The position numbers and the translations under genes were made by a program. A stretch of 64,000 nucleotides of DNA from Spirosoma sordidisoli (GTDB taxonomy: Bacteria; Bacteroidota; Bacteroidia; Cytophagales; Spirosomataceae): contig NZ_SBLB01000009.1 of assembly GCF_004138325.1 (NCBI RefSeq), forward strand, positions 186,001 through 250,000. Direction: 5' to 3'. Positions 34,147 to 42,063 of the stretch are shown here, piece after piece. The notes below the pieces were generated by a model, which saw nothing but the letters and a program-made list of their open reading frames with translations, had not been told where the DNA came from and searched no databases. Position 1 is the first letter of the stretch; each line of letters opens with the position of its first letter.

Positions 34147-34164
34147 GTACCAACCAACTTACAC
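34147..34164 (+). repeat. Solitary degenerate iteron
   Basis: GTACCAACCAACTTACAC matches the iteron GTACCAAACGACTTACAT at 14 of 18 positions and lies 154 bp from the array on the rep side. Confidence 0.45.
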
Positions 34165-34317
34165 AATCCCGGGCAGTCTATTTTAAAAATAAAAAAGTAT
34201 TATATAATGGACTTATTCATTCTACTATAAGGACTCATAACTAGAAATGTATAGGCAGCAGTTGGGGAAAAGCACAAACTGGTCTTAAATATGGCCTAAA
34301 GTGCCCTCCACATTCTC

Positions 34318-34487
34318 GTACCAAATGACTTACATATCCGTACCAAATGACTTACATCCGGTACCAAATGACTTACATTCTCGTACCAAACGACTTACAT
34401 ATCCGTACCAAACGACTTACATCCGGTACCAAATGACTTACATTCTCGTACCAAACGACTTACATATCCGTACCAAACGACTTACAT
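34318..34487 (+). repeat. Iteron array (eight 18-bp direct repeats), replication origin
   Basis: GTACCAAAYGACTTACAT occurs eight times with starts at 34318, 34340, 34361, 34383, 34405, 34426, 34448 and 34470. Spacings are 22, 21, 22, 22, 21, 22 and 22. Copies 1, 2, 3 and 6 have T at the Y position; 4, 5, 7 and 8 have C. The short spacers cycle in order (ATCC, CCG, TCTC), so the array is built of 65-bp triplets. Two helical turns per repeat puts all sites on one DNA face. This is the expected binding array for the Rep protein encoded beside it. Confidence 0.95.
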
Positions 34488-34592
34488 AATTAGCTTATAA
34501 AAACCTGATAGTCAACAGGTTAGGCGGGGTCTAAAAATATATTAAAAATAGAAAAAATAGTATCTAAAAATAATAGAAAAAACACACTCTAA
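34488..34592. other. AT-rich stretch next to iterons, candidate unwinding element
   Basis: The stretch is almost pure A/T from about 34,530 and contains three TCTAAAAA repeats (34530-34537, 34563-34570 and 34588-34595, by eye). It directly follows the iterons on the side away from rep. An AT-rich unwinding element next to iterons is the normal origin layout. A short inverted repeat AACCTG/CAGGTT lies at 34502-34521. No clear DnaA box was found. Confidence 0.5.
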
Positions 34593-34636
34593 AAAAACAC
34601 CCACCTGCCGCAAGACTGGGTGGGTGTTTTTTTCTT
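34591..34636 (-). terminator. Intrinsic terminator downstream of parB
   Basis: AACACCCACC (34596-34605) pairs with GGTGGGTGTT (34619-34628) and is flanked by A- and T-runs on both sides, so it can work in both directions. It lies 70 bp beyond the parB stop codon. Confidence 0.75.
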
Positions 34637-34706
34637 TTTTCAAATTTTAAACTTTCCTTTTACCGCTCTTCCACTTTTCCCTTAACCCCCTGTTGCGGCC
34701 GCCCCC

Positions 34707-35696
34707 TTATAGGTTTTTCGCCCTCTCTCCTGAATGGTTTTCAACAAGCGTCTTTTTAAGCATCGCGGCACAGTCAATGATCTGATCGCAGATACCTATT
34801 TCATCGGCACCGGTAGCGGTCAGTGAAGCTAGTAAGGAGTGTAACCGTTTGCGTAGTGCGGCCGGTTTGGCTGGTTTGCTCATCTGACGCCCGATAGATA
34901 CCGAAGCTGGCTTGTCTGCCGCAACGAGTTGATCAGACCCGGTCAACAAACTGTCGATGGAAGTGAGGCTACCAGCTGGTATATCACTTTTTGCCAGTTG
35001 TTGTATCACCGACTTGCTTACCGAGACACTACCGGCCAGAATAGAAGCTTTCAGGGCAGGAGCCAGTTTGTCCATGCCTGCGGCAAATTCGGCATCGCGT
35101 TTAATCGTCTTTTCGTTGACGTTGTACTGTTTGGCTATCTTCTGGGCGGTCGATTCGGCTTTTGCCTCCGGGTTCGAAGCCGTGTCGATAAAGTCGGCTG
35201 AAGCATATGGGACATTTTGTCCTTTATGGTTGTCCCGTTTGTATTTGCCCCGTGTCCCGCGTTCATCGAGGTAGCGTAAGCCGCGAAAATAGGCGGTCTG
35301 TTCCGGGGTCAGGTTCCGGCGTCCCAGCTGATTTTCGATCATGAAGCTCCTGACCTCATCCATGCCCGAGAAGGAGACCAGGTTAACCCGAAAATCGATG
35401 CCGAAACGCTGACAGATGCCGTATCGATTGTGGCCGTCTACCAGCACATATACCGGGCTTATATCGTCCGAACCGGCCAGGCTACCCTCGGTTGTTTCCC
35501 ATACCAGCAGCGCTTCCCGACAGCCGTCTTTCCGAATGTTGTTTTCCAGCTGGGCCTGTTCGTCGGGGAGGAGTGGGGGGATGAAGGCCTGTAGCTCGGG
35601 CAATACCCGGATGTTTCGACGAATGTCTTCGTGCCGGAGCAGGCTCTGATCTTTTATGATTTTCTTCGTGCTCAGCGATTCCATGTATTTTTTCAT
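34707..35696 (-). CDS. parB: ParB-like plasmid partition protein
   Basis: The 329-residue protein has a ParB/Srx N-terminal domain (about 40-140) with the nucleotide-binding-type motif VDGHNRYGICQRFG, then ENQLGRRNLTPEQTAYFRGL and an HTH region (AKQYNVNEKTIKRDAEFAAG). The start ATG 35696 lies 12 bp after the parA stop, so the two are cotranscribed. ParB proteins of this class bind a centromere and, in many cases, hydrolyse CTP; the GHNR motif is compatible. A near-copy of the P2/P3 palindrome core lies inside this gene at 35204-35228. Confidence 0.9.
   Translation of the reverse strand: MKKYMESLSTKKIIKDQSLLRHEDIRRNIRVLPELQAFIPPLLPDEQAQLENNIRKDGCREALLVWETTEGSLAGSDDISPVYVLVDGHNRYGICQRFGIDFRVNLVSFSGMDEVRSFMIENQLGRRNLTPEQTAYFRGLRYLDERGTRGKYKRDNHKGQNVPYASADFIDTASNPEAKAESTAQKIAKQYNVNEKTIKRDAEFAAGMDKLAPALKASILAGSVSVSKSVIQQLAKSDIPAGSLTSIDSLLTGSDQLVAADKPASVSIGRQMSKPAKPAALRKRLHSLLASLTATGADEIGICDQIIDCAAMLKKTLVENHSGERAKNL
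35204..35228. repeat. Palindrome P4 inside parB, near-copy of P2/P3 core
   Basis: The 25 bases match the P2 core at 23 positions; the left arm reads CATATGGGACA and the right arm TGTCCTTTATG is exact. Being within coding sequence, it cannot be a terminator, which favours a protein-binding function for the motif. Confidence 0.65.
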
Positions 35697-35708
35697 ACCG
35701 GGTGCAGT

Positions 35709-36668
35709 TTAGGCGGTAAGCAGTTGAGGAGCTGGCTGAGTGAATTCGTGGGCCAATTTTAAATAATCCTGAGCGCCGTGTGATTCTTTAGCGTAGGTGA
35801 ACACATCACGTTGCGCTACCTGCGACTCTTTCAACGATACATTCAGCCGGATTTCAGTCTTGAATATCCGGAAGTTACTCAGGTTGGTATGGACGTACTC
35901 AATCATGTCGCGGTGCAGCTTCAGCCGTCGGTCAACCATGGTCAGTACGATACCTTCCACCGTCAGTTCGTGGTTGATGCGGTCGCGGACCTGGGTGATG
36001 CGGTCAATCAGGCTGTTTATGCCTTTCAGCGCCGACACCTCGGGCTGGAGCGTTACCAGACACGACTGTGACGCAACCAGGGCCGAGTTGGTAAAAATGT
36101 TGAGCGCCGGCGGACAGTCGATGAGAATGTAATCGTACTCCGATCGGAGGGGAGAGATCGCGTTCCGAAGCTGATTGACGCCCCCGACTACCTGTACCAG
36201 CTCGAGATCGGCATAGGCCAGCTCCAGATCGCTCGGCGACAGATCGTACCGTTCGCCGATGTTGAGAATGGGTAAGGGTTCATTGTCGAGCAGGGCGTGT
36301 TTAACCTGTTTTTCGGGTTCGTCGACCCCCAGCGCCTGAGACAGGTTGCCCTGCGAATCCATGTCGATCAGCAACACGCGGTAGTTCATCCGCGACAGGG
36401 CCCTGCCCAGGTTCAGCGTCGTCGTCGTTTTACCAACCCCCCCTTTGTGATTGACTACCGAAATGACTCTGGCTTTAGGCTGGTTCTGATACCCATATCG
36501 AATCAGGACCGGGAACAGGGCGCCGAGGTGTTTTACGTTCAAAACCCGATCGCCAGCCACGGCTTTCAGCAGCGTGCTGGCCGGCAATCCGGCTTCCTTT
36601 TCTAATACAGAAGCTGACAGCGCCGGGTTTCTGCGCAGAAACTGAACAGCCTGTTCGTGAGTGATCAT
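35709..36668 (-). CDS. parA: ParA-family partition ATPase
   Basis: The 319-residue protein has a deviant Walker A box NHKGGVGKTT with Lys80, a Walker A-prime LLIDMDSQGNLSQAL, and Walker B YILIDCPPALN. An N-terminal domain of about 65 residues (LSASVLEKEAGLPASTLLKA) looks like an HTH, as in type Ia ParA proteins that repress their own promoter. The downstream gene is parB after 12 bp. The 158-bp upstream region has a palindrome and a promoter box that fit autoregulation. Confidence 0.94.
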   Translation of the reverse strand: MITHEQAVQFLRRNPALSASVLEKEAGLPASTLLKAVAGDRVLNVKHLGALFPVLIRYGYQNQPKARVISVVNHKGGVGKTTTTLNLGRALSRMNYRVLLIDMDSQGNLSQALGVDEPEKQVKHALLDNEPLPILNIGERYDLSPSDLELAYADLELVQVVGGVNQLRNAISPLRSEYDYILIDCPPALNIFTNSALVASQSCLVTLQPEVSALKGINSLIDRITQVRDRINHELTVEGIVLTMVDRRLKLHRDMIEYVHTNLSNFRIFKTEIRLNVSLKESQVAQRDVFTYAKESHGAQDYLKLAHEFTQPAPQLLTA

Positions 36669-36690
36669 GGTAATGTGTAGAGTTTAGAAT

Positions 36691-36746
36691 TGTCTTATAA
36701 TTAGGGCAAAAGTATATCTTATGTCTTAATTTTAAGACAAACCAAA
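36691..36746 (-). promoter_or_regulatory. parAB promoter and candidate operator
   Basis: On the minus strand TACTTTTG (36714-36707) matches TAnnTTTG, with TTTG at 36741-36738 as a -33 candidate 23 bases upstream. TGTCTTAA and TTAAGACA form a palindrome with a 2-base centre at 36722-36739, between the boxes. A further TGTCTTATAA half-site lies at 36691-36700. A repressor bound there would block the promoter. Confidence 0.5.
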
Positions 36747-36827
36747 CTATTTTTAGAAGAATTAGCTTAAAAAATGAGGGAGAGGGACGCGTTGTGTTCG
36801 TTTTCTGGCCCTGAATAGAAAAATACC

Positions 36828-37181
36828 CTAGTTGATGGGTGGGAAATCAGAGTCCACTTCGGTACGGCTGTGGTCAACAGCGGATTGCTCAGTTGGAGCG
36901 TCAACGGCCTGTTGAACCGTTAAACCGCGAACATAGGTCATATAACAGAGCGACATCACCTTTTCGGGGGGAAGCCCGAAATAGGTAGCGAAGTTGTGCA
37001 TATGTTCCAGCGAGATGCCGTTCAGGTGCTGCTGCTTCAGCTTGTACCAGTTGGAACGGCCAACACCAAACGCTTCGATCACTCTGCTTTGCTTGATACC
37101 CATGACATCGATAAACTCGAAAAGATCACGGTAGAGTGGGGGAGCGACTGTGTCAAACTTTTTGCCAACAGGAGTGGCCAT
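36828..37181 (-). CDS. Small HTH (XRE-like) regulator in the plasmid module
   Basis: ATG 37181 gives 117 residues (a TTG at 37205 is the alternative). Residues about 15-85 form a helix-turn-helix pattern: LYRDLFEFIDVMGIKQSRVI, EAFGVGRSNWYKLKQQHLNG, ISLEHMHNFATYFGLPPEKV. The C-terminal tail is acidic and disordered-looking. It lies upstream of parA on the same strand, 159 bp away, and may regulate partition or copy number. Its exact family is not recognised. Confidence 0.72.
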   Translation of the reverse strand: MATPVGKKFDTVAPPLYRDLFEFIDVMGIKQSRVIEAFGVGRSNWYKLKQQHLNGISLEHMHNFATYFGLPPEKVMSLCYMTYVRGLTVQQAVDAPTEQSAVDHSRTEVDSDFPPIN

Positions 37182-37500
37182 AGGAGCGATGATAAAGGTA
37201 AACAACGAATGAACGCTGAAATATAGGCCTAATTTACAAAAACTGGCTGGTCGAAGGCGGCAAGGGGACGGAAACGTTAGCGAATGTACGGGCAGGAAAT
37301 TATTCGGTCGGATCGGGACGGATGAAATACACCGGAACTACAGAGCAGATCGACCCGGCCTTACCAACGTCGCCCGGGCGAACGGCCAGAGGGCTATTCA
37401 CCCAGAAGGAGAGCAGCAGTCGGTTGTACGATAATAAGTTGCGAGTTTGCCTACTAATTTAATGGCTCTTCCTGAAAAAAATACTTTCTTTACCTGAAGC
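37182..37500. other. Intergenic region, nothing recognised
   Basis: The gap contains the promoter area of the small HTH gene and of the downstream membrane-protein gene. No repeat or RNA gene is seen. Confidence 0.4.
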
Positions 37501-37884
37501 ATGGGAAAAAGCGGACTAGACATACAGCAATCAGTAAAATGGATAGGTGGCCTCCTGGCAGCCTGGCTGTTGCTGTTGTTGCCTGTTCGGGCTGCTGACT
37601 TGCCGGCTGTCAGCGAACAGGCCTTTTTGACTACCGCTTCGTCCGAAAACTGGGATACTGATTCCGATTATTCTTCCTCGGCCTACCACGACCACCGGAT
37701 TGCGGTTGTGAGCCCCAGGGCCGGTTTTTCGTTTCTGCCATCCGTCGTTTTCCTGCCCAGCCTATTCTCGGCTTTCTGTCGTACACTCTGTATTGAGCTG
37801 CTCGGTCAGTCGGGTGATTCGTATTTCTGGTTCGGCTTCCTCAGACCGATTTTTGAACACCAGATTGCGATTAACGCGCCCTGA
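37501..37884 (+). CDS. Small membrane/secreted protein of unknown function
   Basis: The 127-residue frame has a hydrophobic N-terminal segment (WIGGLLAAWLLLLLPVRAAD) like a signal peptide or anchor, an acidic Ser/Asp/His-rich middle (SENWDTDSDYSSSAYHDHR) and a Phe-rich C-terminal hydrophobic stretch (FSFLPSVVFLPSLFSAF, DSYFWFGFLRPIFEHQI). No family is recognised. The YitT-like gene follows after 327 bp on the same strand. Confidence 0.55.
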   Translation: MGKSGLDIQQSVKWIGGLLAAWLLLLLPVRAADLPAVSEQAFLTTASSENWDTDSDYSSSAYHDHRIAVVSPRAGFSFLPSVVFLPSLFSAFCRTLCIELLGQSGDSYFWFGFLRPIFEHQIAINAP

Positions 37885-38211
37885 TCCGCCGGGGTCTTCT
37901 TCATTACCGGTTGTCTGGGTAGGTATCACCGCAAACGGTATCGGCTTCCTGGACCACGTGCATCAATCCGTAGACCTGAAAAGGTTCGGTTCGTCAGGCC
38001 CATCAGGGGCATAGCTGACCCGACACCTCCGGTAGAATACCCCACCGCCAATTGTGTGGGATAGGCGTGTGCATACCCCCATTTCTCGTCAAAGGGAGGC
38101 TGCATCAGTTCCCCGCATGTTTCCCGTATCCTGTTTTGATGGGGTGAGCCCGGCTCGTGCGCTCATTCCCCGATCTGTATCCATTGATCCATACTAATTG
38201 ATTTTCTTCAT
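37885..38211. other. Intergenic region, nothing recognised
   Basis: No open frame with family motifs, repeat or hairpin with a T-run is seen. It probably carries the promoter of the YitT-like gene. Confidence 0.4.
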
Positions 38212-39102
38212 ATGATTACTCAAACTGCTTCTATAGATTCTTCACAATCTCATGTTCAACGGCTTAAAGATCTGGCCCTGCTGTGCGCCGGTGTGCTTTG
38301 TGCCGGTATGGGCCTGAAGGGATTTCTGTTACCAAACGATTTCATCGATGGCGGGGCCATGGGCATCTCGCTGCTCCTCGAAATAACGACGGGTGTGGAG
38401 CTGGCGTTGCTGGTGGTCCTGGTCAACCTGCCGTTCATCTGGATGGGCTATCGGCAGATTTCGACCGGGTTTGCCATACGAACCGTTATCGCCATCGGCC
38501 TGCTGGCTCTTTGCCTGGTGGTGGTTCCGTATCCCGTCGTAACCACGGATAAGCTGCTGATATCGGTTTTTGGCGGTTTTTTCCTCGGAGCCGGCATCGG
38601 ATTGGCCATTCGGGGTGGGGGGGTGCTGGATGGCACGGAGGTTCTCGCCATCTGGATAAGTCGCCGGTCGTCGCTGACCGTTGGCGATGTTATCATGGTC
38701 ATCAACGTGCTGGTATTTGGAGCCGCGGCCATGCTGCTGACCGTAGAAACGGCGCTTTATGCCATGCTGACCTACCTGGCTGCTTCCAAAACCGTCGACT
38801 TTCTGATCCACGGTATCGAGGAATACACGGCCGTGATCATCATATCGGATTATCATGAGGTGATCCGCGAAATGGTTACCCAGGAGCTGGGGCGGGGCAT
38901 TACCGTTTTCAAGGGCGAAAAAGGGTACGGCAAGCGGGGACTTCAACAAAATGACACCAATATTCTTTATGTAATAGTAACCCGCCTGGAGTTGACCCGC
39001 CTGAAAGACAGAATTGAGCGTATTGATGCCAATGCGTTCATTGTCAATCATGGGGTTGATGATACCAAAGGCGGAATGGTTAAGGGGCGGCCCCTGCATT
39101 AG
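38212..39102 (+). CDS. YitT-family membrane protein (DUF161/DUF2179)
   Basis: The 296-residue protein has about five hydrophobic spans in its first 200 residues, with LLPNDFIDGGAMGISLLLEI near the start and LAIRGGGVLDGTEVLAIWIS in the middle, both typical of YitT. A cytoplasmic C-terminal DUF2179 domain follows (RGITVFKGEKGYGKRG, LYVIVTRLELTRLKDRI). Function is not established; members are found with transport and stress genes. The antiporter gene starts 33 bp downstream on the same strand, so an operon is likely. Confidence 0.9.
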   Translation: MITQTASIDSSQSHVQRLKDLALLCAGVLCAGMGLKGFLLPNDFIDGGAMGISLLLEITTGVELALLVVLVNLPFIWMGYRQISTGFAIRTVIAIGLLALCLVVVPYPVVTTDKLLISVFGGFFLGAGIGLAIRGGGVLDGTEVLAIWISRRSSLTVGDVIMVINVLVFGAAAMLLTVETALYAMLTYLAASKTVDFLIHGIEEYTAVIIISDYHEVIREMVTQELGRGITVFKGEKGYGKRGLQQNDTNILYVIVTRLELTRLKDRIERIDANAFIVNHGVDDTKGGMVKGRPLH

Positions 39103-39135
39103 TGGCTGCATCGACACATTTTCTCCGAGCGAATA

Positions 39136-40398
39136 ATGCTTTCATACAACTATGATTTATGGCTGGTAATCCTGGCTGTCGCCATATTGGCGGTAGCCTG
39201 GTTACCATCCCTGTTAAAAGATTATCCGCTGTCGTACCCGATTTTGTTTGTAGTGGCGGGCTGGCTGTTGTATAAGCTTCCGTTGCCGCTGCCCGATCCA
39301 TCGCCCATGCTGCATCCTGAGCTGACGACCCGGCTAACGGAACTCTGCGTCATCGTAGCACTGACGGGTACGGGCCTGAAAATAGATCGGCGGTTCAGCT
39401 GGCGCGGCTGGCGTTTACCAATCCGGCTGGTCTGGCTTACGATGGTGGTAACGATTATCGTATTCGCCTGGATCGCGGCCGACTGGGCCGGGTGGCCATT
39501 GGCTTCTGCGATTCTGCTGGCGGGTGGACTGGCTCCCACGGATCCGGTACTGGCGGGCGACATTCAGGTGGGTGACCCGAACGAAGGGAAAGAAGATTCG
39601 GTGCGGTTTGCGCTGACGGCCGAGGCCGGTTTGAATGACGGCATGGCGTTTCCGTTTGTTTTTCTGGCCATTGCGATTGCTAAGGCGGGGTCGCTATCCT
39701 CGGCAATGATTACCGAGTGGGCACTGTACGATATTGGGCTTCGGGTCGGCGTGGGGGTGTTGGGCGGGTGGCTTTCGGGCCGGCTGCTGTCTTACCTGAT
39801 CTTCGGATTACCTCAGCGGATCAGCATCAAAACAACGGCCTACGGCTTTGTGGCCCTGGCCGTGACGCTGATCAGCTATGGCCTTACGGAACTGGTGCAT
39901 GGCTACGGATTTCTGGCCGTTTTTGTGGCGGCCATCACTATCCGGAGCCACGAACGAACCCACGAGTACCACACCTACATGCACGCGTTCTCCGATCAGA
40001 TTGAGCGGCTGCTGATTGCGGTTTTGCTGTTGCTGTTCGGAGGAACCATAGCCGAAGGGTTGCTGGATTCGTTGACCTGGCGGGATGCGCTCCTGGGCGC
40101 GGGTCTCGTACTGATTATCCGTCCGCTCGGTGGCTGGCTGACCCTGGGCAACACCGGGGCTACTGGCCTGAAACGATGGATCATAGCCAGTTTCGGGATT
40201 CGGGGTATCGGTTCTTTGTTTTATATCGCATTCGCGCTCCAGCAGGTATCTTTCGACCAGCCGGAGCGGATATGGGCGCTGACGGGATGGACAATCCTGC
40301 TCTCGGTTTTTCTGCACGGCATCTTGTCTACCCCCGCCATGAACCGATTGGATCGGCGCAACGCAGGCCCGGTCGTGGTGACCGATCCGGCCGAATGA
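39136..40398 (+). CDS. CPA1-type cation/proton antiporter
   Basis: The 420-residue protein is strongly hydrophobic, with about twelve spans. It holds the conserved TDPVLAGDIQVGDPN and FALTAEAGLNDGMAFPF blocks of NhaP/CPA1 antiporters, where the Asp in ND is ion-binding. It probably exchanges Na+ or K+ for H+ across the inner membrane. It has no regulatory C-terminal domain. It is the last gene of a likely unit with the YitT-like gene and converges with an alpha/beta hydrolase gene. Confidence 0.9.
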   Translation: MLSYNYDLWLVILAVAILAVAWLPSLLKDYPLSYPILFVVAGWLLYKLPLPLPDPSPMLHPELTTRLTELCVIVALTGTGLKIDRRFSWRGWRLPIRLVWLTMVVTIIVFAWIAADWAGWPLASAILLAGGLAPTDPVLAGDIQVGDPNEGKEDSVRFALTAEAGLNDGMAFPFVFLAIAIAKAGSLSSAMITEWALYDIGLRVGVGVLGGWLSGRLLSYLIFGLPQRISIKTTAYGFVALAVTLISYGLTELVHGYGFLAVFVAAITIRSHERTHEYHTYMHAFSDQIERLLIAVLLLLFGGTIAEGLLDSLTWRDALLGAGLVLIIRPLGGWLTLGNTGATGLKRWIIASFGIRGIGSLFYIAFALQQVSFDQPERIWALTGWTILLSVFLHGILSTPAMNRLDRRNAGPVVVTDPAE

Positions 40399-40405
40399 TC
40401 CGGTT

Positions 40406-41218
40406 TTAGTTCCCCCCGTTTCCGACGGTCAGGAACTCGATCATGCATCGGTTCACATCGGCGGTATGCTGGTCAGGCTCCGTATACCGGGAGGCAATCT
40501 CCCGAAACGAGGCATTCGGTAGTGCGTTCGCCCAGGTCGTGGCCATAGCCACGGGGTGAAGCGGGTCATCCGGAGAACCCATAACCAGCGTAGGCAGAGC
40601 GAGCCGCGACACCTCCGCCCAATCCTGTATGGGCGCGCTATTGACGATTTCTACCAGTGTGCGGGCAGTCAGTGGTGGGTCGGGTCGGTTCAACTGACCC
40701 ATTATTGAATCTGCACAGGCCGGGTTTTTGGCCTGAAGGGTAAGAAATGGCTCATCCTGCAGCAACCACGCTCGGGTCGCGAGGGTGTCATGACCGGATT
40801 CCAGCCGTTTCCCGAGTCGATACAGGATCATCAGTGGCGAAGGCAGGGGCTGGTCTACCCAGGCGGGCCGCAGCAGCACCAGGCTCCGAATCTGATCCGG
40901 ACGGTTCAGCGCGTATCGAATGGCGATGCCGGCTCCCATCGATAGGCCGCCCAACACAACAGGGCCCGTTATCTGACCTTCCTGAGTCAGTTGATCCAGC
41001 CAATCGGCCACCGCCTGAGCAAATGAATCGAAGGAGCAGGGTGTGGTTGGTAACCAGCGGGCGTCGCCATGCCCCGGCAGATCAGGGACAAGAAGTTGAT
41101 AACCGGGAATTGGCTGCAGTAGCGATGGCCATTGTTGCCGGTTACCCCCCAGGCCATGCAGCAGTACCAGCGGCTGCCCCTGGCCAAGGTTTGTGTAGGG
41201 AAGTAGGGGATAGGTCAT
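40406..41218 (-). CDS. Alpha/beta hydrolase
   Basis: The 270-residue protein has the oxyanion motif LVLLHGLGGNRQQW, the region DLPGHGDARWLP, the nucleophile elbow GLSMGAGIAIRYAL, the acid region VMGSPDDPLHPVAM and His in YTEPDQHTADV. It resembles small soluble esterases; no substrate can be given. It ends a three-gene minus-strand unit with an isomerase-like and a Gfo/Idh/MocA gene, 17 bp after the isomerase. Confidence 0.88.
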   Translation of the reverse strand: MTYPLLPYTNLGQGQPLVLLHGLGGNRQQWPSLLQPIPGYQLLVPDLPGHGDARWLPTTPCSFDSFAQAVADWLDQLTQEGQITGPVVLGGLSMGAGIAIRYALNRPDQIRSLVLLRPAWVDQPLPSPLMILYRLGKRLESGHDTLATRAWLLQDEPFLTLQAKNPACADSIMGQLNRPDPPLTARTLVEIVNSAPIQDWAEVSRLALPTLVMGSPDDPLHPVAMATTWANALPNASFREIASRYTEPDQHTADVNRCMIEFLTVGNGGN

Positions 41219-41235
41219 TTCGTTTGCAACAAGCG

Positions 41236-42063
41236 CTAGGTCTGGTGTAGGAGTTCCCGGATAAAGGCAACGCTGGTACTTACTTCGGCCGCGGATAAGC
41301 CGTGCAGGATTAGATTGCCCCGGTAGTCGATGGCCCGTAACCCCTGAATAAAGTCATTGTAAGGGAGCCGACCTGTACCGGCCGCCACAACCTGCCCCGA
41401 TGCATCCCGATCTTTGGCATGGACTGACCGGATGGCGTCACCCAGCTGATCGAGACCACGGGCAATCCGTTGACGAACAACCGCAAGGGGCTCGTGTTCA
41501 AAAAGATTTGCCGGGTCAAAAATGATTCGCAGCCGGGGTGAACGAACCTCCTTCAGCAACTGAGCGGCTTTTTCGACGGTATTGATAACGTTGGCGGTCT
41601 CTGGCTCAATACCCAGGTAAAGATCATAGTGCTCGGCCAGCTCCAGCGCCTTGTCCAGCGATTGGCGCAGATCGTACCAGGCGTCCGGCCGATCATTGTC
41701 CGGATGGGCTGTCCACATATCGGTCTGGTGCCGGGTTCCGGTACAGAGTGTAAGCAGATTGGTACCGAGCCATGAGCACTGGGCGGCAATAACCCACAAC
41801 TGACGCAAGCCGTTAACCCGCACCGACCGATCGGGGTGGATCATGTTGAACGTACCCGAAACGGCTTCGAGCGTTACCGGCGACTGAGCCAGCGCCTGCT
41901 GGATGAAAAAGCGGGCAGACGCATCGACAGCATCGGGCATGGACGGCAGTCCCGCGCAGGAAAAATTAAACTGAATGCGGCTCAGCCCGTGGTCCTCGAC
42001 GGTCCGTAGCACGTCGGGCAGGGGCCCGGCAAACGTTTTGGCGAAGATGCCTACCTCCATCAT
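41236..42063 (-). CDS. Sugar phosphate isomerase/epimerase (xylose isomerase-like TIM barrel)
   Basis: The 275-residue protein has the family pattern LSRIQFNFSCAG, YDLYLGIEPETANVI, LRIIFDPANLF and IRSVHAKDRDASG, with metal-binding Glu, Asp, His and Glu near these blocks. It lacks an export signal, unlike the paralogue at 19.5 kb. Its ATG overlaps the end of the Gfo/Idh/MocA gene by four bases. It probably converts a sugar or inositol intermediate; the substrate is unknown. Confidence 0.88.
   Translation of the reverse strand: MMEVGIFAKTFAGPLPDVLRTVEDHGLSRIQFNFSCAGLPSMPDAVDASARFFIQQALAQSPVTLEAVSGTFNMIHPDRSVRVNGLRQLWVIAAQCSWLGTNLLTLCTGTRHQTDMWTAHPDNDRPDAWYDLRQSLDKALELAEHYDLYLGIEPETANVINTVEKAAQLLKEVRSPRLRIIFDPANLFEHEPLAVVRQRIARGLDQLGDAIRSVHAKDRDASGQVVAAGTGRLPYNDFIQGLRAIDYRGNLILHGLSAAEVSTSVAFIRELLHQT

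Noticed and set aside
39717..40409. Long frames on both strands within the antiporter gene
   Set aside because: They overlap a well-supported membrane transporter and show shifted codon patterns only.
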